A DNA stretch of 64,000 nucleotides. Origin: Parapedobacter koreensis. GTDB taxonomy: Bacteria > Bacteroidota > Bacteroidia > Sphingobacteriales > Sphingobacteriaceae. The translations under genes were made by a program, and so were the position numbers. Positions 8,366-16,602 of the stretch are shown in pieces. The stretch covers positions 1 through 64,000 of the forward strand of contig NZ_FNZR01000013.1 in assembly GCF_900109365.1 (NCBI RefSeq), given 5' to 3'. A model generated the notes under the pieces. It had not been told where the DNA came from, did not search any database, and saw nothing but the letters and a program-made list of their open reading frames with translations. Every line of letters begins with the position of its first letter. The first letter of the stretch is position 1.

Positions 8366-8874
8366 ACATCACCGCCACCCATATCAATCTTTATCATGTA
8401 TGTCGCCGCGAATTGTGGCTCCATGCCAACGGCATCCGAATGGAACATACATCAGACGTGGTGGCAGAAGGCAAGCTCATCGGCGAATTGTCTTATCCTG
8501 AACGGGCTGAGCGGTATACGGAAATCGAGATTGACGGCGTGAAGATAGACTTCTATGATGCCCGCAACAAAGTGGTTCACGAAGTAAAGAAATCTGATGG
8601 CGTAGAAAATGCGCATATCGCACAAGTGAAGTACTACCTGTATAAACTGCAACAACATGGAGTGGTTGATGCGACAGGCATTATTGAATATCCAAAGTTG
8701 CGACAGCGGGAATTGGTGGAATTAAAAGAAGAAGATATTAATGCTATAAAAGGATGGGAAGCCGATATTACTGATATTGTGTCGGCAAACACGTGTCCGC
8801 CTGTTATCCATTCCAGGATATGCCGCCGATGCAGCTATTACGATTTTTGCTATGTGGGTGAAGCAATCGATTGA
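8362..8874 (+). CDS. cas4: CRISPR adaptation exonuclease Cas4
   Basis: A 170-residue RecB-like nuclease with an iron-sulfur cluster that trims prespacers and helps select the PAM. Seen directly: C14 near the N-terminus and C154, C157, C163 at the C-terminus (CRRCSYYDFC), the four cluster ligands. The nuclease motifs are DFYDARN, then EVKKSDG (ExK), then QVKYYLY (QxxxY). The length is typical for type I-B Cas4. It overlaps the upstream ATPase by four bases and is followed six bases later by cas1, so the three genes are one unit. Confidence 0.92.
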   Translation: MNITATHINLYHVCRRELWLHANGIRMEHTSDVVAEGKLIGELSYPERAERYTEIEIDGVKIDFYDARNKVVHEVKKSDGVENAHIAQVKYYLYKLQQHGVVDATGIIEYPKLRQRELVELKEEDINAIKGWEADITDIVSANTCPPVIHSRICRRCSYYDFCYVGEAID

Positions 8875-8880
8875 ATAATC

Positions 8881-9888
8881 ATGAAGAAGACCTATTACCT
8901 CTTCAATCCCGGCCGCATGAGCCGAAAGGACAATACGCTTAAATTTACCCCTGTGGATGAACAGGGTAGGGAAGGGATGCCCAAGTATATCCCCGTTGAG
9001 GGCGTTTCGGATTTGTTTTGTTTCGGCAGTCTTGATGCAAACAGTGCGTTGTACAACTTTTTAGGAAAGGCAGGGATTGCTGTCCATTTTTTCGATTATT
9101 ACGAGCATTATACCGGTTCGTTTACCCCAAAGGAGTACCTGTTGGCTGGAAAGATGCAGATTGAGCAGACGAAACAATATATCGATAAAAGAAAGCGGCT
9201 GGCATTGGCACGGAAGTTTGTTTTGGGTGCTGCATTTAATATGACGAAAAATCTCCGCTATTATATCAATAGGGAGAAGGATCTGACAATGGCGTTAGCC
9301 GCTATTGAGCAATATGCTTTGCTGATAGATGGTGCCACTGCCGTTGATGAACTTATGGGCGTCGAAGGCAATATCCGGCAGGCGTATTATGATGCTTTTG
9401 ATGGCATCATCGGAGCAGACTTCGCTATGGGTAATCGCAGTAAACGACCTCCGCAGAATGAAATCAATGCGTTGATCTCCTTTGGCAATATGATGTGCTA
9501 CACACTCTGCCTGAGCCAACTATATCACACACAACTCAATCCTACAATTAGTTTTTTGCACGAGCCGGGCTATCGCCGCTATTCGCTGGCGCTTGATTTG
9601 GCGGAAATATTTAAGCCTGTGCTGGTAGATAGGCTGATATTCCGCGTATTGAATAAAAAGGAAATCCAAGCGAAAGATTTTGACCGCCAGCTCAATGGCT
9701 GTCTGCTGAAGGAGTCGGGGAGAAAGACGTTTGTAAGGATATGGGAAGAACGGGTGAATGAAACATTTAAGCATCCGGTGCTGAAACGGCATGTGAGTTA
9801 TAAGCATTTAGTGAAATTGGAGTGCTACAAATTGAGCAAGCATATCTTGAGCATGGAAGAGTATAAACCTTTTAAAGCGCGCTGGTAA
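8881..9888 (+). CDS. cas1: CRISPR integrase Cas1 (type I-B)
   Basis: A 335-residue Cas1, the catalytic subunit of the Cas1-Cas2 spacer integrase. The metal-binding residues are visible: E162 in GVEGNIRQAYYDAF, H227 in SFLHEPGYRRYSLALDLAE, and E242 at the end of that motif. The N-terminal beta domain (YYLFNPGRMSRKDNTL) resembles type I-B Cas1 proteins. Its TAA shares its last base with the ATG of cas2 (TAATG). All catalytic residues are intact, so acquisition is plausible. Confidence 0.95.
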   Translation: MKKTYYLFNPGRMSRKDNTLKFTPVDEQGREGMPKYIPVEGVSDLFCFGSLDANSALYNFLGKAGIAVHFFDYYEHYTGSFTPKEYLLAGKMQIEQTKQYIDKRKRLALARKFVLGAAFNMTKNLRYYINREKDLTMALAAIEQYALLIDGATAVDELMGVEGNIRQAYYDAFDGIIGADFAMGNRSKRPPQNEINALISFGNMMCYTLCLSQLYHTQLNPTISFLHEPGYRRYSLALDLAEIFKPVLVDRLIFRVLNKKEIQAKDFDRQLNGCLLKESGRKTFVRIWEERVNETFKHPVLKRHVSYKHLVKLECYKLSKHILSMEEYKPFKARW

Positions 9889-10151
9889 TGTATGTGATCC
9901 TAGTATATGACATAGGGGAAAAGCGTGTTGGAAAGATGCTTAAATTATGTAGGCGATACCTGCACTGGATACAAAATTCCGTGTTTGAGGGCGAAATTAC
10001 TCCGGTAAAGCTAAAAGAGTTACTTGCGTTTGCCAAGGAAATTATGGACTTAGAAGATGATAGCATAATCGTATTCAAAAGTCGGGAGGAAAAGTGGCTG
10101 GATAAAGAAGTGATGGGCAAAGAACGGAATGAGCTGGGAAATTTTCTTTAA
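9888..10151 (+). CDS. cas2: CRISPR adaptation protein Cas2
   Basis: An 87-residue ferredoxin-fold protein that forms the core of the Cas1-Cas2 complex. It begins MYVILVYDIGEKRVGKML, with the conserved YDI at the end of the first strand, followed by the WIQNSVFEGE strand and the SIIVFKS strand. It is the last cas gene; its stop lies 211 bp before the first repeat. The short C-terminus (ERNELGNFL) is typical of type I-B Cas2. Confidence 0.94.
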   Translation: MYVILVYDIGEKRVGKMLKLCRRYLHWIQNSVFEGEITPVKLKELLAFAKEIMDLEDDSIIVFKSREEKWLDKEVMGKERNELGNFL

Positions 10152-10362
10152 CACGTCGTCGATGAAGACGAAAACGTAGGTTCTTTGACATCTTAGGCCT
10201 GACATGGTGCCGTAAATTCCGTTTAAAACTCCATTGAAGAGGGTTGTCGATCCCCAAGGGTTTTCGGCTTATTGACGGTCGACTAATGTCACGGCCAATT
10301 TCATAGGCAAAAGTTTCGCTATTCGGTCCAAAATAGGCATATTTGTATGCCGTTTATTACGG
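10152..10362 (+). promoter_or_regulatory. CRISPR leader with two hairpins at the leader-repeat junction
   Basis: The 211 bp between cas2 and the first repeat hold no credible gene and lie on the side away from the decayed repeats, so this is the leader. Its last 27 bases hold two adjoining perfect palindromes: GGCATA-TTTG-TATGCC (10336-10351) and GCCGT-TTATT-ACGGC (10349-10363), the latter ending on the first base of repeat 1. They may guide integration at the leader end. No clear -7 box is visible, although TTCTTTGACATC (about 10181-10192) is a candidate region. Confidence 0.65.
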
Positions 10363-11184
10363 CCTTTAATCGAACCATACAGGTATTGAAATTTTCTTTA
10401 GTGCTTTTTGAACATACTTTATACCCTCCCTTTAATCGAACCATACAGGTATTGAAATACATAAATGTGATGTGTTTTTACTTCCATTGGCCGACCTTTA
10501 ATCGAACCATACAGGTATTGAAATTGTATTTTATTTAGTCGGCCTTTATAGTTGTCGAAATCCTTTAATCGAACCATACAGGTATTGAAATTGAACTCCG
10601 TTGACTTATCCATTACGTCGCAGTACCCTTTAATCGAACCATACAGGTATTGAAATGGCGTTTTTACGGCTATTCGTTGGTAAACGCCTATCCTTTAATC
10701 GAACCATACAGGTATTGAAATACTGGAGGCGGGGGGATATCCGTTGTTGAGGATAACTCCTTTAATCGAACCATACAGGTATTGAAATTGGTTACCTATA
10801 CTGCCGGACATGATCGCCGTGGCCTTTAATCGAACCATACAGGTATTGAAATCGGAGGAGTCAAGCCCGCTGTTCACGGAGTAGTTGTTCCTTTAATCGA
10901 ACCATACAGGTATTGAAATTCTTATTTGCCTCCAATTATTTTCCCCAACAATAAGCCCTTTAATCGAACCATACAGGTATTGAAATCATATGAGCCAAAA
11001 ACAAGACAGGCTCATGTGGCTAACCTTTAATCGAACCATACAGGTATTGAAATATTAGGTACATGGCCTTTTGCATCTGATATTCGATGCATTTAATCGC
11101 ACCATACAGGTATTGAAAATGTCTTTACGATTGTAAATATAAATGCGTTAGTGGCTTTTAATCACACCATACAGGCATCGGACT
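10363..11184 (+). CRISPR. Type I-B CRISPR array, 13 repeats and 12 spacers
   Basis: The 30-bp repeat begins CCTTTAATCG and ends GGTATTGAAAT; the last eight bases (ATTGAAAT) are the typical type I-B crRNA 5' handle. Repeats start at 10363, 10429, 10495, 10562, 10627, 10692, 10759, 10823, 10890, 10957, 11024, 11090 and 11155. Spacers are 34-37 bp. The first eleven repeats are identical. Repeat 12 differs at three positions. Repeat 13 differs at several, mainly in its 3' part, where GGTATTGAAAT reads GGCATCGGACT. Decay at the far end sets transcription away from cas2. The repeat has only a weak ACC/GGT stem. All spacers look unrelated by eye. Confidence 0.98.
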
Positions 11185-11467
11185 TCCTATAACACTTGGC
11201 GTTATTAACATCCTGGTGCATCGCCCGAAACATTGCATATCCACCCGATATGCACATGTAAAGCACCACCTAAGCACATATAAAGCACGGTCATGAATTA
11301 GTGAATATCATACCTTATACGCGCTTTTTCCCGCCTTTCTTCTGCCGTAATGCGGGGTTTATCCGTAAGTAATGCGATACTGATCTTACTTTTTCCCGGA
11401 TACACCCTGGATTAGCTCCGTATCACGCACGGGAGATGGCAGAAGAAAGGCAGAAGAAAGTGGCCAA
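11185..11467. other. Gene-free stretch after the array with small repeats
   Basis: There is no credible gene. A 16-bp imperfect direct repeat (GCACATGTAAAGCACC at 11252-11267 and GCACATATAAAGCACG at 11274-11289) has a 22-bp period. A perfect 13-bp inverted repeat (CCTTTCTTCTGCC at 11334-11346, GGCAGAAGAAAGG at 11438-11450) spans about 90 bp, and its right arm continues as a tandem GGCAGAAGAAAG up to 11460, just outside the phytase stop. The region could be a scar of an excised element or simply the convergent end of both transcription units; the sequence does not decide. Confidence 0.5.
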
Positions 11468-12571
11468 TTAATCCGGTTGATTTATCGTCAATTTGTCCTT
11501 AGCCAAATCTTCCCAACGGTAGTATTGGAATGTTTTATCATCGCTCATCGCTACAAAGAAGCCGTGTTTGAAATCGTTATTCAAGGGGATAGAAACAATA
11601 TCCGAGCCGTCGCTCTCGCTGGTGGATGTGCGGATACTGGTGATGAGGGGGTGATCGTGTGGATTTCCCGCCGTTCCTTCCCGACTATAGACGTTAAAAC
11701 GGTTTGCCGCTTGGTCTGATACCAAGATGTAACCTGTACTATCGGAGGTCTTATAGATACTAATTCCTTCGTTGTCGTCCGTGAATCCTTCGGTAGCAAA
11801 TAGAGCAAGTTGTTCGTTTCCTTTAGCCGGGTCTGCATGATATTTTCGCACCCCTACCTGTTCGTCGGAATAATAAACATAACCCAATTCGTTGTCTACA
11901 GCAATGGATTCAATTTCCTTGTGGCCGCTGTATTGACCAAATTTGCGTGTAAGGGTAGCTTTTACGGTACCACTGCCATCGTCTTCCAGCAGGTATTGCC
12001 ATAGGTACGTGCCGTCCGTAGGGCCGTTTTTCCGGCCCACTATGGCATAAATATGTTTGGCAGAATCCGTGTATAAAGCAATTCCCATCAAGTCGCGGTA
12101 TTCTGGGCCGCTTTCGCCTTCAAAGACCGCTATACCAACACCATCTATCGCTTTCATGTCTGGCAATGCGAAAATACGGAGTTTGTGCGTCATCCGTTCG
12201 GTAGCGACCACAATGTCTACCGTACGGCCGCCCAACTGAAGACCGTAAGCGATATCCACATTATTCGGCCTTTTCAATCCCTTGATGGTCTTTTCGGGAA
12301 TGATTTTTCCTTTAAGGTCATATACATATAAGCCGCCGTCTTCATCTTTATCGGTACCGATGATGAGCGATTGTGCAGGGTCTGCCGGATTTATCCATAT
12401 TGCCGGATCATCGGTGTCGTGTTCGACGGGTTCGGTGACGTATAGGGGCACGGCAACACTATCCCCGCTTGCCGAGGTGACTGGCGTTTGTTGGGTGTTG
12501 CGATTCATGCATGCTGTAAAGAGGGTAAATGTGACAGCAACTGCTGCGATAGGTTTGATGACGCTGTTCAT
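11468..12571 (-). CDS. Beta-propeller phytase (3-phytase family) lipoprotein
   Basis: A 367-residue protein with a lipoprotein signal (hydrophobic stretch then lipobox FTAC, Cys at about residue 21). The mature part starts with the conserved propeller segment HDTDDPAIWINPADPAQSLIIGTDKD followed by GGLYVYDLKGK, typical of calcium-dependent beta-propeller phytases that remove phosphate from phytate. Later blades show conserved DLMGIALY, GHKEIESIAVD, YYSDEQVGVRKY and DDNEGISIY, which carry acidic calcium and phosphate ligands. It is the last gene of a minus-strand operon, 24 bp after the acidic lipoprotein and downstream of a TonB receptor. As a lipoprotein it probably sits on the outer membrane or in the periplasm and supplies inorganic phosphate. 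Confidence 0.9.
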   Translation of the reverse strand: MNSVIKPIAAVAVTFTLFTACMNRNTQQTPVTSASGDSVAVPLYVTEPVEHDTDDPAIWINPADPAQSLIIGTDKDEDGGLYVYDLKGKIIPEKTIKGLKRPNNVDIAYGLQLGGRTVDIVVATERMTHKLRIFALPDMKAIDGVGIAVFEGESGPEYRDLMGIALYTDSAKHIYAIVGRKNGPTDGTYLWQYLLEDDGSGTVKATLTRKFGQYSGHKEIESIAVDNELGYVYYSDEQVGVRKYHADPAKGNEQLALFATEGFTDDNEGISIYKTSDSTGYILVSDQAANRFNVYSREGTAGNPHDHPLITSIRTSTSESDGSDIVSIPLNNDFKHGFFVAMSDDKTFQYYRWEDLAKDKLTINQPD

Positions 12572-12595
12572 GGTGTTCTTATTTTGTTTGTCTGG

Positions 12596-13624
12596 TTATT
12601 TATTCAATATCAGGGTGATTTCTTCCGTTTCTTCTCCATCAAATTCACCCTGTAAAATCAATGTCAGCCGGTCGCCGTCCAGTTGGAAGGTGCCTTGGTA
12701 GGTAAATTCTGCCTCTGCACCGCTTTCGAGTTCTACATCGCCAACAAATTCGAGTGCGCCTTCCAGTTGGTCGTCTTCCAGTTCTTCAAATTCGCCCTCG
12801 ATTTCGATTTCTTTATTTACCGTTTCAATTTCTCCGCATTCGTCTATCTCTTCTGTTTCCTTTAATACAACGACTGCCTTAAATTCTCCGTATTCGACTT
12901 CGATCTCAATGGCTTCTACGTCAGCTACGGACAATCCTGCCACGTCTTCGTTGACCAGGCCAAAGAGGGATATGAAATGTGCAAACTGCTCAGCGTCCGT
13001 AATAGCCAATTCGTATGCGCCATAAATGCCTTCATCATCAAGTGCTTGGTATTCAAATGTGTTAGCCGTATTTATCACTACGTTTTGCGTACCAGCATCA
13101 ACCGATACCAAGCGTATTTCCAAGCCGCGCGCAGTCGTGTTAAATTCGTCATCGTCGAATAAATCCGGGCTGGTCTCAAAAACGACTTCTACTTCTTCCA
13201 CACCCTGTGGGAACGTGACACTCCCCAGTCCAGTGCCGGGATCAAAGACCAAGTTGAGGTCTACATCGGTATCTTCGGAAGTCGTGCAATCGTCTAGCTC
13301 GTAGAATGCTGTAGCACCCAAGACATAGGCAGGTAGCTCATCGAAACCTTCGAGATTGCCTACTTCGAAATGGACGGTCACATCTGCCGTCAGCGGAACG
13401 ATTTTCCCGCCAAGTTCTTCCCGGTCGGGATCTATGCGATCAGCGAGCGTAATGACAAAACTGAATTCCTCTTCGTCTTCCAATTCGCCGTCTCCTTCGT
13501 CTGCAAGGAGGAGGATTTGTGGGAAATCATTCTCCACGACAGGGGAAATCACGTTATCGTTTTTCTTGTCGCATGCTGCCAACATTATCAGCAAAGCACA
13601 TGCATAATATTTCAGTGTATTCAT
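12596..13624 (-). CDS. Very acidic lipoprotein of the phytase operon, function unknown
   Basis: A 342-residue protein with signal peptide and lipobox LAAC followed by DKKND. The mature protein is extremely rich in Asp and Glu (for example GDGELEDEEEF, EIEIEGEFEELEDDQLEG). The N-terminal half has a beta-sandwich pattern resembling Calx-beta domains (long strands separated by acidic turns, and GLGSVTFPQGVEEVEVVFE). I do not recognise the family. It lies between the TonB receptor (27 bp upstream) and the phytase (24 bp downstream), so a role at the cell surface in phytate or calcium binding is plausible by context; a SusD-like or HmuY-like substrate-binding role is possible but not supported by motif. 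Confidence 0.8.
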   Translation of the reverse strand: MNTLKYYACALLIMLAACDKKNDNVISPVVENDFPQILLLADEGDGELEDEEEFSFVITLADRIDPDREELGGKIVPLTADVTVHFEVGNLEGFDELPAYVLGATAFYELDDCTTSEDTDVDLNLVFDPGTGLGSVTFPQGVEEVEVVFETSPDLFDDDEFNTTARGLEIRLVSVDAGTQNVVINTANTFEYQALDDEGIYGAYELAITDAEQFAHFISLFGLVNEDVAGLSVADVEAIEIEVEYGEFKAVVVLKETEEIDECGEIETVNKEIEIEGEFEELEDDQLEGALEFVGDVELESGAEAEFTYQGTFQLDGDRLTLILQGEFDGEETEEITLILNK

Positions 13625-13651
13625 TGTCTGTAAGCTAAGTTAATAGGTTGG

Positions 13652-16360
13652 CTACAAATTGAACTTCAGTCCGAAGCGTGCCCAAAATGAGTAAAATTCC
13701 TTTTGGATGGTTTGTGATTGATTGCCTTGGTACACCTCCAACGGTTGGTCGGTGAGGTTCATCAATTCAACGAACAACCTCATCCTGCTGATGACGGCGT
13801 AGCTGGCGCTGACATCCAGTTGCAGGCGATTCTGCACGTACAAGTCGTCTGCTTTGCTACCACCCACTTCTGAAAGGTATGCCCCATTGAAGTTCAACGA
13901 TGGCCGGATGGTGAATCGACGCCCTTCGTACGCCAGTGAAACGTTGCCCATGTGCGTGGTTTGCCCGGGTAGTTTGATGGACTCTGTGGCGTTGGCGTTG
14001 TCCTCATCGGCATCGCGGCTTTGGATATTTGCCTTGGAGTGGGTATATGTATAGTTGAGGTATAGGCTGAAATCTTTCAAAGCCGGGATGAAATTGAGCC
14101 TCCGTTGGAAAGCAAATTCCACGCCGGTGAGGTTGGCGTTGTCGCCGTTTTGTGCCTGCACGACATCAATGTCGTTGATGACGGGCGTGCCGGTCAGCGG
14201 ATAGGGAGAGTTGAAGAGGATACGCCGGTAGATAAAATCATCCAACCGTTTATGAAACACGCCAGCAGAGACGATACCCACGGAGCCGAAGTAATGCTCA
14301 AACATCAAGTCATAGTTAATCGCACTTACGGGACGTAGTGCCGCATTGCCGACAGTGGCTACGCGATCTTCACGGTTGATTTCCTGCGCCGGAATGATTT
14401 CCGAAAAATTGGGCCGTGCGTAGGAGTATGTGGCTGCAGCCCTGATGTTGGTAAAATTGTCCAACTCGTATTTGATGTTGAGTTGCGGCAGTATAAAGTC
14501 ATAATTGCTGCTGCCCCTCACCGGAAGAATGGCATCGAGGTCACCGGCTTCGTTGATAATGACATCGCTGGAGCGGTAGTCTACGTTGGTGCGCTCGTAC
14601 CGGACACCACCCAACACCATCAACCGCCTGATTTGCTGACGTGCCATAATATAGGCGGCAATCACGTCTTCACTTGCTTCAAAAGATTCCAATGCTTCAT
14701 CGATGGCTTTGTCTTCTACTTGCAATTCGAATTGTGCCGGATTGGCGTTGTAATAGCGGATGAGTTTGGAGACATCCAAGGGCCTTCCTAAGGTATATTC
14801 TCCCGACAAAAAATCGTCTTTGACCGGATTGCCATCAAATGAATCAAGGTTGGGCACGCCACCGAGGTTTTCGTAGGTGTTTTGCTGGATGTCGAAATCT
14901 TTGTTTTTCGAACGCACTTTTGCCCCGAATTTTATCAGTCCGTCATTGCCGTTTATTTTATAGGGGATGCCTACATTGAATTTGGCGGTCAGGTTTCGAT
15001 CTTTGGCGAGTGTTTTTCCATACCCGACAGCGTCAAATTCGTATAATGTATTGTTGGTATAGTCTCCTGCATCTAAGCGTGGGAAACGGGGCGTATTGAA
15101 GTCTATCGTGCTTGGTAAGCCTGCGATAAATCCACCTTCATTGTCATAAGGCGTATCCTGCTCGCCGTAGCTGTATTGTGCCTCATAATCCAGGAAGAAG
15201 GAGCGAAACGTATGTTTTGCCCCCGCATTGAGTGTCAATACCGATTGCGATTCGAAACGATCCTTGGTTTGCCGCTCGATTTCCTCATCTTCGGGCTTAA
15301 AGACAAAAGCTCTGCGCCATTCGCGGTCGGTAAACCGGGAATAGAGCCCTTTGAAGTATACTTCATGGTTGGTGTTAAATTCATAGTCAAGCGTGGAACT
15401 CAATCCCATGCGTGTGCGCGTAAGCTCGTAATCTCGCAACTCCAATTCATTGTCGTCGACAGCGCGTTCATAATTGTCCGAACCCAAATCATTATGGTAA
15501 TAATTTCCATTGAGCAGCAAACCCAGCTTTTCGTTACTTCCGAAGCGCTGTCCGTATTGGAGCTGCCCTTGTAGGTTGGCCCGGCCCATCAGCCGATTAT
15601 ATCCGCTGCCCAACGAGCCGATAATTTCGGGCGTACGGCTATGGGCCGTGCGTGTTATCAAGTTGATGGAACCGGCAATCGCATCTCCATCCATATCGGG
15701 GGTCAATGCCTTGCTCACTTCGATGGAAGCCAACTGGTCCGACGGTATGGCGTCCAATGCCACGAAGCGTACGTCGGCCTCCGGTGATGGGATCTGCTCG
15801 CCGTTGACACTGATGTTGGTAAACTGGGGGGCCAGCCCCCTGACCAACACATAGCGCCCTTCTCCTTGATCCCTTTCGATATTCACACCGGGGACACGTT
15901 GCAGGGCTTCAGCGGCATTCGGGTCGGGAAAGCGGCCTATTTGGTCTGCGGCGATGATGTTTTTAATGTTATCGGCATTCTTTTGCTGATTGAGGGCCCG
16001 CGCTTGGCCTTGCGTGTACCCGGTGATGACGACATCACTGAGCGTTTGTTGACGGCTCGCAAGCTGGATATTAATGGTCTTGGATTCGCCGGCAGCGATT
16101 TGTATGCTGACAGTGGTATCCTGGAAACCAAGGTACCTCACCGTCAAGCTGATGCTGCCGGTATTGACATAAAGCAGGTATTCGCCACTGAGGTCAGTCG
16201 ATGTGCTATTGTTCGTGCCGGAAATGGAAATGACGGCACCGGCGAGCGGTTCTTGGTTTTCCTGTCCCATGATTTTGCCGCTGATGATTCCACGCTGCGC
16301 CATTGCTGAAGTGGCAAGGAACGTGAGCGGCAAACAGAAAAGTAAAGTAATCAGTCTCAT
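13652..16360 (-). CDS. TonB-dependent receptor of the phytase cluster
   Basis: About 902 residues from the ATG at 16360, chosen because it gives a clean signal peptide (MRLITLLFCLPLTFLATSAMAQ); a longer frame upstream lacks one. After the signal come a carboxypeptidase-like beta-sandwich (GIISGKIMGQENQEPLAGAV), the plug (NAAEALQRVPGVNIERDQGE, then RYVLVRGLAPQFTNISVNG), and a 22-strand type barrel ending in FYSFWARFGLKFNL with the aromatic C-terminus needed for BAM insertion. The plug motifs match the subfamily described from Xanthomonas and Caulobacter (TIGR01782), where receptors import plant-derived or phosphorylated compounds. No SusD partner follows; instead an acidic lipoprotein and a phytase do. 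Likely substrate: phytate or its lower inositol phosphates (inference). Confidence 0.9.
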   Translation of the reverse strand: MRLITLLFCLPLTFLATSAMAQRGIISGKIMGQENQEPLAGAVISISGTNNSTSTDLSGEYLLYVNTGSISLTVRYLGFQDTTVSIQIAAGESKTINIQLASRQQTLSDVVITGYTQGQARALNQQKNADNIKNIIAADQIGRFPDPNAAEALQRVPGVNIERDQGEGRYVLVRGLAPQFTNISVNGEQIPSPEADVRFVALDAIPSDQLASIEVSKALTPDMDGDAIAGSINLITRTAHSRTPEIIGSLGSGYNRLMGRANLQGQLQYGQRFGSNEKLGLLLNGNYYHNDLGSDNYERAVDDNELELRDYELTRTRMGLSSTLDYEFNTNHEVYFKGLYSRFTDREWRRAFVFKPEDEEIERQTKDRFESQSVLTLNAGAKHTFRSFFLDYEAQYSYGEQDTPYDNEGGFIAGLPSTIDFNTPRFPRLDAGDYTNNTLYEFDAVGYGKTLAKDRNLTAKFNVGIPYKINGNDGLIKFGAKVRSKNKDFDIQQNTYENLGGVPNLDSFDGNPVKDDFLSGEYTLGRPLDVSKLIRYYNANPAQFELQVEDKAIDEALESFEASEDVIAAYIMARQQIRRLMVLGGVRYERTNVDYRSSDVIINEAGDLDAILPVRGSSNYDFILPQLNIKYELDNFTNIRAAATYSYARPNFSEIIPAQEINREDRVATVGNAALRPVSAINYDLMFEHYFGSVGIVSAGVFHKRLDDFIYRRILFNSPYPLTGTPVINDIDVVQAQNGDNANLTGVEFAFQRRLNFIPALKDFSLYLNYTYTHSKANIQSRDADEDNANATESIKLPGQTTHMGNVSLAYEGRRFTIRPSLNFNGAYLSEVGGSKADDLYVQNRLQLDVSASYAVISRMRLFVELMNLTDQPLEVYQGNQSQTIQKEFYSFWARFGLKFNL

Positions 16361-16387
16361 AGAAATTCTGTTTTTGTTTTGCTGGGA

Positions 16388-16418
16388 CAAAGATTGCCGC
16401 AGATGGGTCGTTCGCCAA
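16388..16418 (-). promoter_or_regulatory. Possible promoter of the TonB receptor-phytase operon
   Basis: On the minus strand TTG (16418-16416) is followed after 20 bp by AATCTTTG (16395-16388), one base off the TAnnTTTG consensus. The predicted transcript would begin about 20 nt before the receptor ATG. Confidence 0.35.
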
Positions 16419-16602
16419 GTTAGGGGCGTATACAAAACATATACAGCGGAGATGATAGCATAGACAGGAGGGCAACATGCTCGATTTTTGCTTTGTAATT
16501 TGTTTGTTTATAGGTGATTAATAGTTTTTTTGATAGCCATTAAGTTTGTGTTATCCCGACGTTACGTCAAGCTTAAACAGCGGAGCTTGAATCAACGGGG
16601 CT

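Noticed and set aside
10347-10877. Short open frames across the CRISPR repeats on both strands
   Set aside because: They are products of the 30-bp repeat having a length divisible by three and encode the repeat over and over; no gene features.
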